From NCBI GenBank assembly GCA_009192285.1, contig WBVU01000011.1:1670668-1734667 (forward strand): a DNA stretch of 64,000 bases, given 5' to 3'. The position numbers and the translations under genes were made by a program. Shown here piece after piece: positions 25,158 to 38,608 of the stretch (its first letter is position 1; the number at the start of each line of letters is the position of its first letter). The notes beneath the pieces were generated by a model that did not search any database, had not been told where the DNA came from, and was given only the letters and a program-made list of their open reading frames with translations. The DNA is from Morchella semilibera (lineage: Eukaryota; Ascomycota; Pezizomycetes; Pezizales; Morchellaceae).

Positions 25158-26955
25158 ACTCTCTCCGGCCTTGATCATGCATGCTGAACATGAAAACCGG
25201 GGACAAAGACGGTCTGCTTACAGACTCTCTACTGAATATATGTTTAGTAGCCTATAGACCACCCCCCTCCCTTTGCGGATCGTTTCACCACCGCCACCAC
25301 CACCACCAACCGGAAGCCATAAGATGAGGAAGGGGAAAAAAAATTCTCACCCCCTCTCACTCGTATCTCCGCATCCGGTGATTCGTTGCGCAGGCGAAAA
25401 AACGCATACAGGCCAGGCCCGCCCCGGCCGGCATTCCGGCGGTCGCGCGCGCGCTAATTTTGTTTTTGACTCGGTTAATTTAGTGTACATGCGAGACCAG
25501 GGGTGGAGAGTCGCGCTTGCGTGGGACCGGTTAAAGACAAGAGACACTATTAATCTCCCCCCCCCTCCCCCCCCACACCCGTTACGCCTGACTTATTTGA
25601 CTTATATAACTACCTGAAGAGTGAGAGAGGCGGTGGCTGGGGGTATAATACTTGACGAGTTTTTGTGTTTACTCTCGACCTCGTAACTCACCGTAGATAT
25701 ATGGTAGATCTGGACGAGGATGGAGAGAGAGGCTAGGGGTGACCCGTCCCTTACATATATCTACATAGCTTTAGTACATGTGGTATATTATCTACGCTAT
25801 ATATACGGCAAGGGTGTTGCTATAATATAGCGAGCCCCGATACGACAGCAAGTAGAGAGTATGGGGTAAACGAGGCCTTTCAGAATCACATTTTCATTTT
25901 CCCACCGATGTCGTTCCTCTTCGGCGCAGTGAAGCACCGAGATGTCACAAATTCACAATCACATTCATATCTTCGAGTGTCCGGGCGCGAGCGCCCCCAT
26001 CCTTCATGAGACGAAACAGAATTGTCGGTGAAGCTGGTGCTGGCTAAACCCCCCCCCCCCTTCTCTCCGGGGGATATCAGCAGGATTGACAGCGTTCTAG
26101 AAACCCTTCTCTCCCTCTCGCTCTGAGCTAGCCTTTCGCTCCGGTAAAATATTTTGCCCCTCCACGACGAGCGTCGGCCCCCAAACCTAAATAACGGCGA
26201 GGCGAGAGGGAGCGATCGCGACCTAAGCGTTCTCACAAAATGTTGATCTATGTCTCCCGGGAAAGACGGGGAGCGCTCGTGATAAAAATAAAGTCCTGAA
26301 GGAATAGCTTCTTGTGCTACATATGTATATTCGGGGGGTTGCGGTCGATTGCTGTTTGCGTGAGTTTGGTGGAGGGGAGATTTTCGATTTGGTTTGGGGG
26401 TTTGGTTTGGGTCTGGCCAAGAAGGAGGGTGAGTACCTAGTGTGCGTGCGAAAGATGAAACGAAACACTGTTAATATTGTGTGAGTGTGTGTGAGTGAGT
26501 GTGTGTGCGCAGGGCCTACTCATTGGCCGCAATCTCCACAATTGATCGAAAGTCTGGGGAAGTGCAGACAAGAGCGCCATCACCACCACAGCAGCCACCA
26601 AAAATCATACATATCGTAACCTCTCTCCGGCCGGCATGCCCCTCCAGCAAGATAACTCAGCAGCGAGCGGGAAAACGATCGAGAGGGCAAACGTGCATCT
26701 CTCTGTCTGTAAGTAAGCAGCCTTAATTCCTTACCCTGTCAATATGTCGTACCTTTGACTGCCGGCGCACCGCTTGCTTGCTTGCTGTGGCGACGTTCGA
26801 CACTGCAGAGCATACATGTACCTGTAGTCTCTACCCCGTTGGAGCACTCTACATGATGACAAGACTGATCACTATGACTCCACGATGCTTACCTACATGC
26901 CATTGCTCCAGCGCAGGGTAGGGCATGTATGTACCTATGTAGGTAAGAGTGTTTG

Positions 26956-26987
<32 letters not shown>

Positions 26988-27029
26988 GTTGCAAATCTAC
27001 CGCTGCTTAAAAGGCTAGCAGCGGTAGAT
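26956..27029. repeat. A28 run followed by 13-bp hairpin
   Basis: A run of 28 A (26956-26983) is followed 11 nt later by a perfect 13-bp inverted repeat (26995-27007 and 27017-27029, arm ATCTACCGCTGCT) with a 9-nt loop. Confidence 0.75.
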
Positions 27030-27236
27030 GCAGATTTGGACCCGAAACAGTGGTCAGCGGGTACATTACCTGGGAGTGTGAGTGGTGAGTGTGAAGAAAG
27101 GGGGGGGGGGTCGGGCATTACGTTACATTAGCAAAAAGGTTTGGGGTTGTTGGTAGGAATATTTTTTAATTAGTCATCGAGGCAGCCCCCTCCCCCTCAA
27201 ACCCGGAGACATCTACCTGAACTCGGTTGAGTTTCT

Positions 27237-27327
27237 GTTGATTGATTTGATTTGATTCTGATTTGATTTGATTTGATTAGGATTGGGATTGGGAGTTGGG
27301 ATTGGGATTGATTGATTGATTGATTAC
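27237..27327. repeat. (TTGAT)/(TTGGGA)/(TTGA) compound microsatellite
   Basis: About 90 nt made of TTGAT units changing to GGGATT and then ATTG units; a compound array that drifted from one repeat. Confidence 0.85.
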
Positions 27328-30300
27328 AAGCTACGTCGTCGTCGTCAACGAAACAAAACGTTCGCCGGCCCGCCACCGGTTATTGTGGGGAAAAGGGTTC
27401 GCCCAGGGAGATACGGACTGGGCATCATTCCCGGGGTAACGACGCCCCCCCCGTAAGGTAAGGGCGTAACTGTCAGGTTGCGTTACGACCAAATACAGCC
27501 ATACATGTACATGTACTTATGCTTGGTAACCTAATATGCATAATTCACACATGACAATCAACCCCCCTGGGTTTTACGCTGTCCAGGGAATGCTGCAAAG
27601 TGAAACTACCAGGCATGGGCGCTCTCCCGTTACTTACTCACCTAGAATAAATTATCATCAAATAAAAATCGTCAACTACCTTACTGTACTCTATAAGGTC
27701 CATGAACCATGAAGAGGGACAAAAAAAAACAATTTCCAGGTCACGAGCAGAGAATGATGGGGGTGGGAAAAGGAAAGAGAAAAAAAAAAAAAAGGAAAGA
27801 GGATTACCCCAATTCCAACCCCAAGTCAGCCAAGTTCATGGCCAGTCCCAACCGCAATCACCCTTTCTGCGGAACCTCCTCATCGGTAAACTTCCGCCTA
27901 CAACTAAATAGATTCATGGCGACGACATTACGGCTTGAGCGCGTAGCATGTAATTTTCTGCCCACTGGGGTACATCATATCCATACCCAGGACCTGGAAA
28001 CAGACAGCGGTTGCCTTAGAAGAGAGAGGAGATGGTGGGATAGAACTGCTTTGGTACCAATTCTCCGTCCGATCTGGAAACGCGGTTTCTCGATGTGTAG
28101 AATGTCGAGATGCGTTCATAATCGCGAGAAGGGAATGTTGATGTGATGTGAGGCAGTTAGCAGCAAGGTCGAAAAAAAAAAACAATAATAGCAATGTCAT
28201 GCAATTGGCACAATGCAACCCGTGACAGCAATAACAACAACATATTTGGTTGTAAGCAGATTTGATCAGGTGGCTAGCTATTTTTTTTTTTTATTATTAT
28301 TTTTTTCCCCTATGGTACTTTTTCCTTCCTTTTCCTCTTCGCTCTAACTACGTACGTACGGATAGGTACCCGTTCATTTGGTCACGGTGCGATCGGGCGA
28401 TGATGTGCTTTAGAACAATTCCTTTTTCCTTTCCTCTTTCCTATCACTGGTGGTACCCCGCAGCATCAAGCAGCCTCATTGCTGCTGCTGTTGTTGTCAT
28501 TTTTGTTGGCACTACATGCTTGTGTAGGTAGAGTACATTTTCTTTGCGTGTAGAATCAAGGACATGTAGGTACTCTGCATACCGCTCCTTCTCTAACAAT
28601 GCAATGTCTGTCTCCCTTTCCTCAGGTTGAGCTCAACCAATGTCAACTCACGATCACGGCTTGTCCATCTTTGAGTTTCCCGCACCACGCACGTCCAATC
28701 AATTAGCTAACTGCAGGTCCCAATCTAAATATCAATTCCGTGCATTAGCGAGGACGAGGTGGTGCATGAGGAGCTTTAAAAAAAAAAAAAGTACTGCTGA
28801 TTTCACGATGTCTCAAGAATCGCACATAGCCGGGTTAGTGGGATTTGCAAAAGGGCTGAAAGTGGGAGGTTCCTGGCTGGTTGAAAGATTTTTTTTTACT
28901 CTCTCCTCCCCACGTGTTCTAGGTTTTGGGATGTGCTGCCAAGAAATGCTCTGCTATGAGGGGGAAATGATCAATGGTCCGACATTTTATTTGATGGGCC
29001 AGGCCATGGGATAGTATTTGACACCGATTTCGCAATAAGGACCAAAGATGGAGCTATTCCAGCCAGGGCGGGGCAGGTACCTACAGACCTCTACCTACAT
29101 ACAAAACTTAAAACCAACTTTATTAACTCCTGCTTCTCCTCCACTACCACCACCACCACCACCACCGCCACCGGGACCTGCTTCCTTCCCCACAACCCGT
29201 GGTCCCCCCGCGGTCCTCAATCCCAGGCGTACATACTCGGCTATCGCTGTTTGCAGTGTCCATCGACGGACACGACGACCAGTGACTGATGCCGGTCGGC
29301 GTACCGCATATCATAAAAAGCAAACACGCTTTCCTTCTAAAAAAAATTTTGCAGAGGGAGGGGCTATATAATATGATTGATCTCCAGACTCTCCCCATGT
29401 GATCAGCAACTTCAATTGAAACCCCATCAAAGCAAGTATCCTACTGTAAAGTAAGCAAATCTCGATCCGATCGAGATGAGGGAGCGCGGGAACATATGGA
29501 TAGGAGGCTGTTTCATCTTATGTATGTACGTACGGTTTGCCTTTTGTAGAGTACCAGTGATCTGATCTGCGACATTGGCGGTTTGTTTCCATCTGGGGGT
29601 GTTAGTTTTTTTTTTTTTTTTTTTTGCTTGCCTGTGCATGGCATGCCGCACACGTTTTTGTTGCCGCGGTCTCCGCAGTTGTCAGTGGATAGTAAGGTTA
29701 AGGCAGACAGGCACTGACTGACAACTTGCGGGTAGGTGGGTAGGGTATTATCGTTGAGTTTAGATACAGAACTGCTTACTCTACCTCACCCCAGTGCAGA
29801 GTTTTTCTGGTATGGGCGTCGATGGGATCGGAGATCGGACTATAGGTACTCTAGATATATCAGATGATACCAAAACACCACCACGACAACCCAGAGCTCC
29901 TCCAACTCTAAAAATTTTCTGACAGCTAAGCTATGCTAGTTCCAACACTTACCACAGTTATGAGAACCCTGGTAGCTAGGGAGAGCGACGACGCAGATGT
30001 GTACCGATAAAGACAGTCCTGCGATCTGATATCGTCGGGGGTTTTTTGAATTCACATTTCACATTTTCGCTTTTCTGGGGTTTGGCCTTAGGAATTGGCG
30101 ATCACCGTTTTTGCAGCTGATCCTGATCGTGGGCCTCAGGTCGATTGGTGCTCTGGGGCGTGAATTGGCGTTCCTGTTGCGAAGCAGAGAGAAAAAACGT
30201 TAATTGCGAGATTCAATATCGTGCAGTGCAGCTTCCCGTTCGGTCACAGAAACCCGGGGTACATGAAGGCATCCAAATACAGCATGCGTGGGGGACGGTT

Positions 30301-33300
30301 GGATGTCAATTGGGGCCGGGTCTAATCAGGCAGTTGCAAGTTCCTTTCCTCCTTCACCCGAGCTTCCAGAACTCGAATGTGCGATAGAGAACGAGAGTAA
30401 TTACTCAATATGGAACTGTAGATACGAGGGGCTCAGAGAGCGAAAAGAAAAGAAATTTATTTGCTACATAGATAGATTTGAAAAGGAGTATCCCGTACTG
30501 TGACCCCGAAGCTCGTGCGAGCGAGCGCCCCCAATGAATAGACTGTATGTAAAGCCGAGTGATTTCTTGTGACATTTAGCTGTTCAGTTACCTGCTGGCG
30601 CGTGCGTGCTTACTCTCTTGCGTGCTTTCGGGCGTGGGGGACGACAACCACAACACATTAACCCGCCCACCACCACCACCACAACCAGCGCCATGCAATA
30701 GTGACAAGCCTACATGTACATGTATTTACTCAAACAGGCATCTAGATACCCTCCCCCCCCTCTCTTTCTTCCGCCATCACGCTAATAAATAGATCTGGCT
30801 CACCCATGCTGCTCATCTCAACATGAAGCTTATTATTATGTACTCCTTGGGAAAGATGAGAATTTCGAGGGGGGCAGTGGGATTCGAAATTTCCGAATTC
30901 TAGACCGGTACGAGCAGGTAGAATACCTACACCTCCTTAACTTGGGTTTGGGCTGGCTGTGTTGGTGAAATTTCTGGAGGGCTGGAAAAACGAAATATAC
31001 CGGACCGTGGAGCGAAGATCTTACCAGTCATGGCCTACCTTACCTTAATAGGTATTTACATACCTCAGGTATCTACATACCGTCACCAGTTCACTACGCA
31101 GGTAGTTAATAGACCCATGAGTGAGTGGGTGGGTATATTTTTGTTTTGACGTGACCGGTCAGGGTCGACACCAATTAGCCCTACTGTATGTAGCTTTGGC
31201 CTGTGGGAGGGGGGGGGGGGGCGCGAATCCCTATCAATCATGAAGGGTCACAGAGCAGAGGTGCTACTGAAGGCCAGGACATGAGGTCAAGAACCAGTCA
31301 GCCAGCAGCTCATACTGGGTGGGGTAACCTAAGAGGCAGAATCCGGACAAGCAAAGAGTAGGATCACTTGCTCACTCGACGGCGTCTCGTTTCGCTTTTC
31401 TCAATTTTAATATAGCATCATCTGCAGCGGTTAAGCTTTTCCCTCCATCCACCATAAGATCTAATTGGAAACATAGCTAGAACTTCAATTTGCCTCGCTG
31501 TTACTGTATATGTTACTCTAACCGCCCGGACCAGGTGATAGATGCCGGGGAGAAAGTAGAAAGAGAGAGAGGTGGGGGGGTTTCCTTCTTTCCCCTGAGA
31601 ATCATATCAATTGGAGCTGTGTTGGGTGCCGCGCCCTACATGTGATAGATATCTCGCTCTCTTCTATGTCTCTATGTAGTATTTATTTTGTCTCTATGTA
31701 GTATTTTAGGGTGTCATGTAGCACCGGCTGCATTCACATATCACGGACGGCCGTCTCCTCGTCTCCAAGGAGAAAATAGCCGTCAACGGCCGCGGCCACG
31801 GTATCTTTGGAATCTGCCGCACTGCACTAGAAGGGAGTGGTGGTGGTGGTGGTTCCCCTCCTCCCTCTGCTCCTCTTCCTCTTCCCCCGGTTACATCTCA
31901 AGCTCTGCGCTGATCACGAAAAATTTATAATGTGTCATATCGTGCTGAAGATTCTCCACATGGGATTCCCACCCGCCTAGCATATGAATGGATGGCTGGC
32001 CTAGGAGTTATTCGGCAATCCGGAGAGCATGTAACCTTCCCTTCCCCCTACGTACCCTACTGCACCCGGTACGGTATCTAAAAGTACCTATGTGTACCTT
32101 TTTCTTGCCTAGGCAAATTTCAACCCCATCAATTAAAGCCCCGTCACGGGACGATCCCGAGCGAATTTAAATTTCCCTTTGTACTATGTAGTTGGCTAGA
32201 TGTAGATAGGGTACTTTTGTTTCGCCAGGTTTAGGAACCGAGAACCTCGATTGTCTACCTCGTACCGACGTCGGCAGTGCACTGGGGAACGAATTAATGG
32301 GGAACACCATAATAACAAAGAATACGAGAAAAACCCACTTGAGTTGCTCTATCACTCTGTCACTCAGTCATCTTCCCTTCCTCGGCCGCGCGGCACCCGA
32401 GGGTTGTTTTATGTAGGTAGTAGATAGTGGTAGTTCGAGAAGTTAGTATTAATTGGCGAAACAAAAACCAGCCGAAAACGTGCAAAACAAAAGAATGTGG
32501 GGTGCGTTTTTTCTTTTTGCATTCCTGGATGCTTACACTATTCTTATTTTATTTTTCTCTCTTTATTCTCTACTGGCCATGGACGGCTGGGCTGGGGCCT
32601 TATGATTACACTTCTGTCCCGGGCGTTTATTTGGAGATTTTTCCACTTTCCCCGCTGCCCTTTTTGGAGGGTGTTTACGTATTAGAGGAGAGAGTTGCAA
32701 TGCAGAATTAAACAGAGGCAGAAGCAGTTGACCTGCGCGCTGGCTGGCCGGATTTGTGTGTTGGGCGCATGCCACGAGTCCAGCTGGCTGGCTGGTGAAT
32801 TTATGATCCGCAGTGGTGAGTGATCAATATCGCGGTAACTGATTGGAACAAAACACGGCATAACAGAATCACATATATACATACAACATCATCAAAAAAA
32901 AAAAACAATAGGGAAGAAAAAACAACGAACTATGACTGAGTAAGGCTGGCGAAATGACACAGACTCCCCTCCTTCTAGGCCCTGAACAGGGGAGGTTGGA
33001 GGGTAATGGGCAGGTTTTGTTTGTATGTATGTATGTAGTTCGTTTGTTTGACATGATGGGTTGTGCGTTGAGCCTATAGCTAAAAAGAATCACTCGCTCA
33101 GGAATGTTGTTGTTGATGATGATGATGATGATGAGGCGGCTAGCCAGTTCCCCAACTCTATACCATTCATTGTGGACCCGTGGTTGCCTTGTTGTTTAAT
33201 TTTGGCTAGTTAGCAGATCATCAGAAACAACGGCCAACGAACCTACTACATCGTGAGGTGATGAATAGCATATGTAGGTCCCTTTCTCTTCTCGTGCGGT

Positions 33301-36300
33301 GAGATATGTGTAACTCTCCATAACCTATCCAAGATGGAGCTATTGTCGATGTATGCTATTTACCCAGAGTTATAGAGTATACAGGGTAGCGAAAGAGTTA
33401 GTAGGGGAAAACCTGGGGGGAGGGAACCTGCCTGGTAACAAGTCACCCAATTAAGACCTCGCACCGGGCCTGAGTTTTTGAGGCGAAAGATATTTGCATC
33501 CCCGCGATATGGATGTGAATCGGTTGAATTGTTTGGTATCGTATCGTTTGATAATCACCATATCTCACTCGGGTGCAAGGATGTCTCTTTTTTTTTTTTT
33601 TTGGCGCCTGGTACGTACTTACATGTAGCCTCTCCAAGCCTGGGCCCTTGCTCAACCAGCAACCCCCCCCCCCCTTCCCCTCCACAGAGGACTCCGGGTA
33701 ATCCGCTTATGCACCAACAACAAAGCACAGAAAATGAACTAAGAATATATGCACAGATCGATGGGTCCCGTCCATCGTAGGCTGTGGAGAGAGGAATCTG
33801 TGGAGCGCAGCTGACCAAACAATCTTTGACACGAATGAAAAATCAAGATTTTTACGTGAGGTATATATCTTAGCTGCCTCTGGACGTTTTGAGAAAAGGC
33901 CTTCTCTCTCGTCGGTGGATAAACAGGTTGACGTTGATCCTTAGTTGCCCTAGGTCATGGGGGCGCTCATCAACACAATAAGTTTTGGACCCTGATACTC
34001 TGGTAGGTAAGCCTATTCACTTGTTGGGCTGCCACATGAAGAATTTAAGTTGTGGTAATTGATAGCATGAGATAGTAGGCTACCGAAGATCATGTACTCA
34101 ATCCGACACGCGAGTGATTTGTCATGAACTCGGGCGTTGCCCCACAAAAGCAAAGAGCCTGTTTAGCCTATAGAAACTGGGTTATACCGTGAGACGAGTG
34201 ATAATATGTGACGTATTCGATCTTTGGGAGGCTTCCTCGAATATTGGTCTGATTGCCGTGCGTTTCTTCCTTGACGGATTTTAAGATCTCGCTAAATATT
34301 TTCCGGAGTTCCCGGAAAAGAAATTGACCCATACCCGGTACCGGTTGATCAATTGAGGTGAGGTGGTTCGTGCGTATTTAGCCAATCAAACCGGACACCC
34401 GCTTTACGAAGATCAAGGCTAATTTGCGAGACAAGTTAGACTTTTTGACATCTAGGTACAATAATGTACCTTGATGTACATGTATGTACATGTAGCTGAG
34501 TATTCCCGGAGTACTTTGCCCCGGGGAAGGGATGGATCAACGTATGTATCTCGAGTATCGCGATCTCTGCTCGGGGGGTTTGTGGCTTATTTTGTTCGCG
34601 CCATGGGGACCTTATTTCCCCCTTGACATATATATCTGCTAACCGCTAACTGCTAGAACTTTCCAAACACAACTGGGTCCGCATACCATACTGCAAAAAG
34701 CCCCATCAGCTACACGGAGCACGGACGAGGTTACGCTCACAAACGCTCCGGGGTGACAACCACTGGTCTATGATCTGAGCGATTCAAGGCATCTCGGTGG
34801 ATAAGTTGGGGAATATTCCAGCATCTGAGCTTATTTCATGCAAAAGTTTCTCTGGATCAATCGATTTTGACCACCGATCAGATGACAGCGCGTGAGGCGG
34901 TATGTGATCAAAGAGTGTCAATCCACCTGATCGAGGCTGCGGACGCCGGGCATCAAACAAATCTGCCACGTACGCGTAACTCACTATATAAAGTCTTGAA
35001 TGTCTAAGAGACAAACTTCAAAGGCGGAGCCTCCAAAACTAGAGCCGTCTTAGACTACCGATTGGGTCGACTCTCGCCTTACAGCCGTGGGTAGCCTTGT
35101 GAATCGAGGCTATGTTTGGGGATCTATTTCCTCTGATAGTACCAAGCTCCGTTAAAATGCGTTGCTGGTTACAGTATCATTGACAATCGAAGTTCAAGCT
35201 TCTGCAGGGCGTATCCGTGACCTCTAGATCTCATCTCTAGATAAGAGTCCCCGAGAAGAGTCAGGATTGCGAAGCCCCATCAATATAGATCATCTCAGCC
35301 TCACTTTCTCCGGGGTTATTGATAGCGTTCAGTGGCATGGTATGATTCATACCATGGGTACACCTACCCATATGGTTTGGGGGCGTTGGGCTATCAATAC
35401 TCTCGTATCATGTGCCCAGCGGATAAGCTTCTCGATTTGAGGAATATTGGTTCATCATGAGGCGGCATTGTCTTGCATTATCATCCTTTTTGAATAGGGT
35501 CTACAAGATAGGTGATTCGATTTTCTGGTGAAGCGTGGCTATGCACATTAATGGTGATAGTTAATATCCCCGTAAAGTTCGGTCTAGATTTACAAGAATC
35601 GTAGTATCAAGATCTGTGTGGGGATATGATAGTGGGTCCTCGATACAGACAACCCTGGTTCTATCTCTTGAGCAGTTGAGTTTCTAATTCTATTCTTGGG
35701 TGTCTAATGTGATAAAGCTATTTGCTTAAAATAGGTACGATATAGTTGGGTTCGGTCCGGATTCGGCATATATATTTATAAAGGAGGCCAGAGCCGTTTG
35801 AACTTGGGCTACATGTATCTATAGAACGCCATTATCGAGATTAATCGTTAAAGCTCGGGCTGCAGCCGGGATTTTAGCTGTTCTAGTAAAATTAGGTTAT
35901 ACGTGTATGTGGTCGGCTATGGATCCATGAATTTACATAGTTATATCGATCTTCAAGTTCTCATAGTTCCAGTGCAAATATAACATGATCATCACTATGA
36001 AGCGGTAAATGTGTCAAAAGTAATTTTACCAGCAGTAGTAAATTGTTTACCACCGGTAGTATAGGCGCTGAATTTCAGTCAATGTGCTAGCATAAATGCT
36101 AAATTTCAGTCTTTATGCCATGCTGTACTAAATTAGTCATTGATACCAACACTTATGAAAGTTTCTCGCTGGTGGACAATAGGACTCATATATTGGCCAA
36201 AAGGTCTGTGCTTTTACCATAAAATGTGACATTATAAGGTATAAGTGATGGTATTATTTTCCACCGGTGGTATTTTTGATATATGTATCGCTCTATACTA

Positions 36301-36600
36301 TACACATTAGTTAAAGATGAGTTCTTCCAATTACTTTTAGAAATTATACATAGAGAGAGCAGTGACGAGAGCGGGGATGGAGGAAGTAGAAGGTCGGATC
36401 CACATTCTAGATACAATGTATCAAGTCCTCGTGCAGAGCTCATGACACTTCATGCACAGTTAGTTACAATGAGATGGATCTAGGAATCTTCTAGAGACGT
36501 TGAGCTAGAGGTAGAACTTACTATGTAGGAAGCCCATGATTGTATTTTATTAGTGTTTTGAGAATATTTGGACCGAGCCGTCTCGTACACCAAATAAGTA

Positions 36601-36635
36601 CAATTCGGAAAAATGGGGTGTGATTCATACCGTAG
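36601..36635 (+). repeat. Left terminal inverted repeat
   Basis: Pairs imperfectly with 45876-45910; the central ten bases GGGGTGTGAT are identical. A related end is found on the small element at 49275-49445. Confidence 0.7.
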
Positions 36636-37543
36636 TTTTACAATAGTATTACTGTCCCTTTGTAAGTACTACACTCTGAGGATACTTGGGTTAATTCCAG
36701 ATTTCTTTAAATACCGTATTTCATGGCAGACGTCCTGTCGAGACAATACGCTTGTTTGTAAATTCCGCTTGTTTGTAACAACTGTTGTGGGACGGCATGA
36801 CTACTCCAGCTTTAAGATTACGTAATGTTAAAATAACAGTCTTACTATGGTATTCTTGCGGTATTTGAAAAGAAGCCGTCTTTTGTAGATGCTAGGAGTG
36901 TGCTGGTTTAGGTGTGGCTTGTTGCAACTAGCGCACTTTAGGATAAAGACGGCTTGTTTAGATAAGCTGTTGTATTATGATATGACTAAGGCTAGTTATT
37001 TATTACGTATTAGATTAAAAGCGGCACACAACAGGATGGATACGGTCGCACCCTAGTCACCTACAAGCTGCAGTAAGTTTCACACCACCACCCACTGACC
37101 GCTTGTTGCAAAATACTGGTTCATAAAAACACTATAGTAGACTGGAATTACAGATCCTATTGTAGTAGTACTTATCCCATCACACAACCACTTGTATTTC
37201 AAAACAGATTTGCAATCAATTAGTCACACTACTGCATCACTACTACATTTCCCCATAAGACTAGTAGCAGTACTGTATCGTTTCCATACCCAAACCGCAT
37301 GTACGAGCGAACTTTTTAGCAAACTTTCTTGTATTGATATTTGCGCTAACCACTTGTGGACTCGCTAACCAGATTTGGATCGACAGTTTTATTTTATTTT
37401 ATTTGTTTTAAAATACAAGCTTCGCTAATATACAAAGTCACGACCCCTAACCCTGACTCTAAAAAATAAAGGGCGAATGGAAAGGTTAAACTTACAATTA
37501 TTGGATTCGGTTATCAGAATCAAGTTACCTAGAAAACATGATG

Positions 37544-38125
37544 TTACTAATGAAATATGTTATTAAGAACACATACATGCATGTAATAACGGGGATGACT
37601 TACTTGTAGAGATACATGATGTGTTAGACTGAGATTATCTGAAAGCGTTAGAAATGTACGGATCACAGGTACATGTATTGTACTTACTTCGACTCGCGCT
37701 GGATCCGCGCAGAGACACGTGAGTGAGGTCATCTGAAAGTGCGATGTTAGTAATACATGAGATAGAGGGATGACTTACTTGGATGGATTCGCGTAGAGAC
37801 GCGGATGTGCGGATGAGAAGATCTGAAAGTCAGTAACACGCGATGTTGGAGTAGAGAGCACTTACTCGTGTAGAGATTGTAGATGGGTAGAGGCGAGATT
37901 ATCTGAGAGCGCGATGTCAGTAACACGCGATGCCGTAGCAGAGAGCACTTACTCGTGTAGAGATTGTAGATGGGTAGAGGCGAGATTATCTGAGAGCGCG
38001 ATGTCAGTAACACGCGATGCCGTAGCAGAGAGCACTTACTACATGTATGCGATACCGATAAGAGTAAAGCTTACATGTATCCAATCCGAATTGTAAGGCA
38101 TGAACCCATACTCGGATGCCCTCAT
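37544..38125 (-). CDS. Candidate micro-exon gene inside the transposon
   Basis: On minus, ATG at 38125 opens 51 nt (38075-38125), then five tiny exons 37953-37989, 37866-37902, 37779-37822, 37688-37732 and 37604-37638 (37, 37, 44, 45, 35 nt), and TAA at 37544-37546. Introns are 85, 50, 43, 46, 49 and 57 nt. Each intron has a GTAAGT/GTAAGC donor and five end CTTTCAG or CTCTCAG (the last ends ATTAG); most carry a branch-like TTACTGAC or TTACTAAC. Only one of the three spliced frames is open, and it gives 83 aa with no known motif (rich in Ser, His, Leu). Exons 2 and 3 are identical in DNA but read in different phases. Unspliced, the repeat part is also open, so a repeat protein or a non-coding array are alternatives. 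Retaining a longer first exon (donor at 38039) would stop after 28 codons. Confidence 0.45.
37831..38040. repeat. 87-bp tandem repeat (about 2.4 copies)
   Basis: Units start at 37831, 37918 and 38005 with CAGTAACACGCGATG; the two full units differ at a few bases near position 16-21 of the unit. One unit equals exactly one 50-nt (43-nt plus changes in the diverged copy) intron plus one 37-nt exon of the micro-exon candidate. More diverged units extend the series to about 37600. Confidence 0.9.
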
Positions 38126-38608
38126 CGGTGATGATAATGTACGTTGGGTGGTTTTGGTGATGATGATTGGGTGATGGTGGAGAAGAGGAGGAATGTGGAG
38201 ATGGGAGGATCTTAAACGTAGATTGTGGGCTCTTAGGGCATAAAAACCCTTTACTTCTTGGCGTCGGCTATGCCTGGAAATTTCTATCTCCACCTCTCTA
38301 TAGAAACAACAAATCCACCCTTTTCTACACTCTAATCGCTGCGTACCATACATGTATACATGTATGTATGCACTTGTAACAGACGTACATGTATCCACAA
38401 AAAAATGCCCAACCCCTCTTTGGTATACAAATTGGAAAAAAATGCCGTACTCCGAACAAGAGACAAAAGAATAAGTGAAACACAACAAGGCTGGGAAAGA
38501 CATGCTTCTAGGGTTGATAAAAGAGAAAGGAAATGCATATGAATAATAGGAAAAGATATATAAAAAATAAAAAAGAATACGAAATCTTCAGCTTCCAGAA
38601 AACCGCCG
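38126..38608. other. Spacer between micro-exon candidate and frame-shifted gene
   Basis: Leader side of the micro-exon candidate: on minus the last bases before its ATG are rich in CACC/ATCATCACC, a common fungal leader composition. TACATGTA occurs near 38347 (twice) and 38388. No other gene seen. Confidence 0.5.

Larger units (their letters stand above)
19562..36600. other. 17-kb gene-free interval rich in simple repeats
   Basis: I find no frame with protein-like composition, conserved motif or coherent splicing across 17 kb. The part to about 33.8 kb is full of homopolymers (C-run near 20730-20747, A-runs near 23178-23197 and 26956-26983), CT/GA-rich tracts, CCA/CAC and GAT triplet runs and TACATGTA palindromes. 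From about 33.8 kb to the transposon the DNA has few simple repeats and looks like ordinary or old decayed sequence. It may carry long untranslated leaders or non-coding transcripts for the gene at 17839-19561, but the sequence does not show this. Confidence 0.55.

Noticed and set aside
29048-29371. Pro-rich frame in the gene-free interval
   Set aside because: Made by a CCA triplet run; no start context or conserved block.
36020-36280. Stretch with near-palindromes around ACCACCGGTRGT suggesting another small element
   Set aside because: Ends do not match each other over more than about 12 bases and no flanking duplication is visible.
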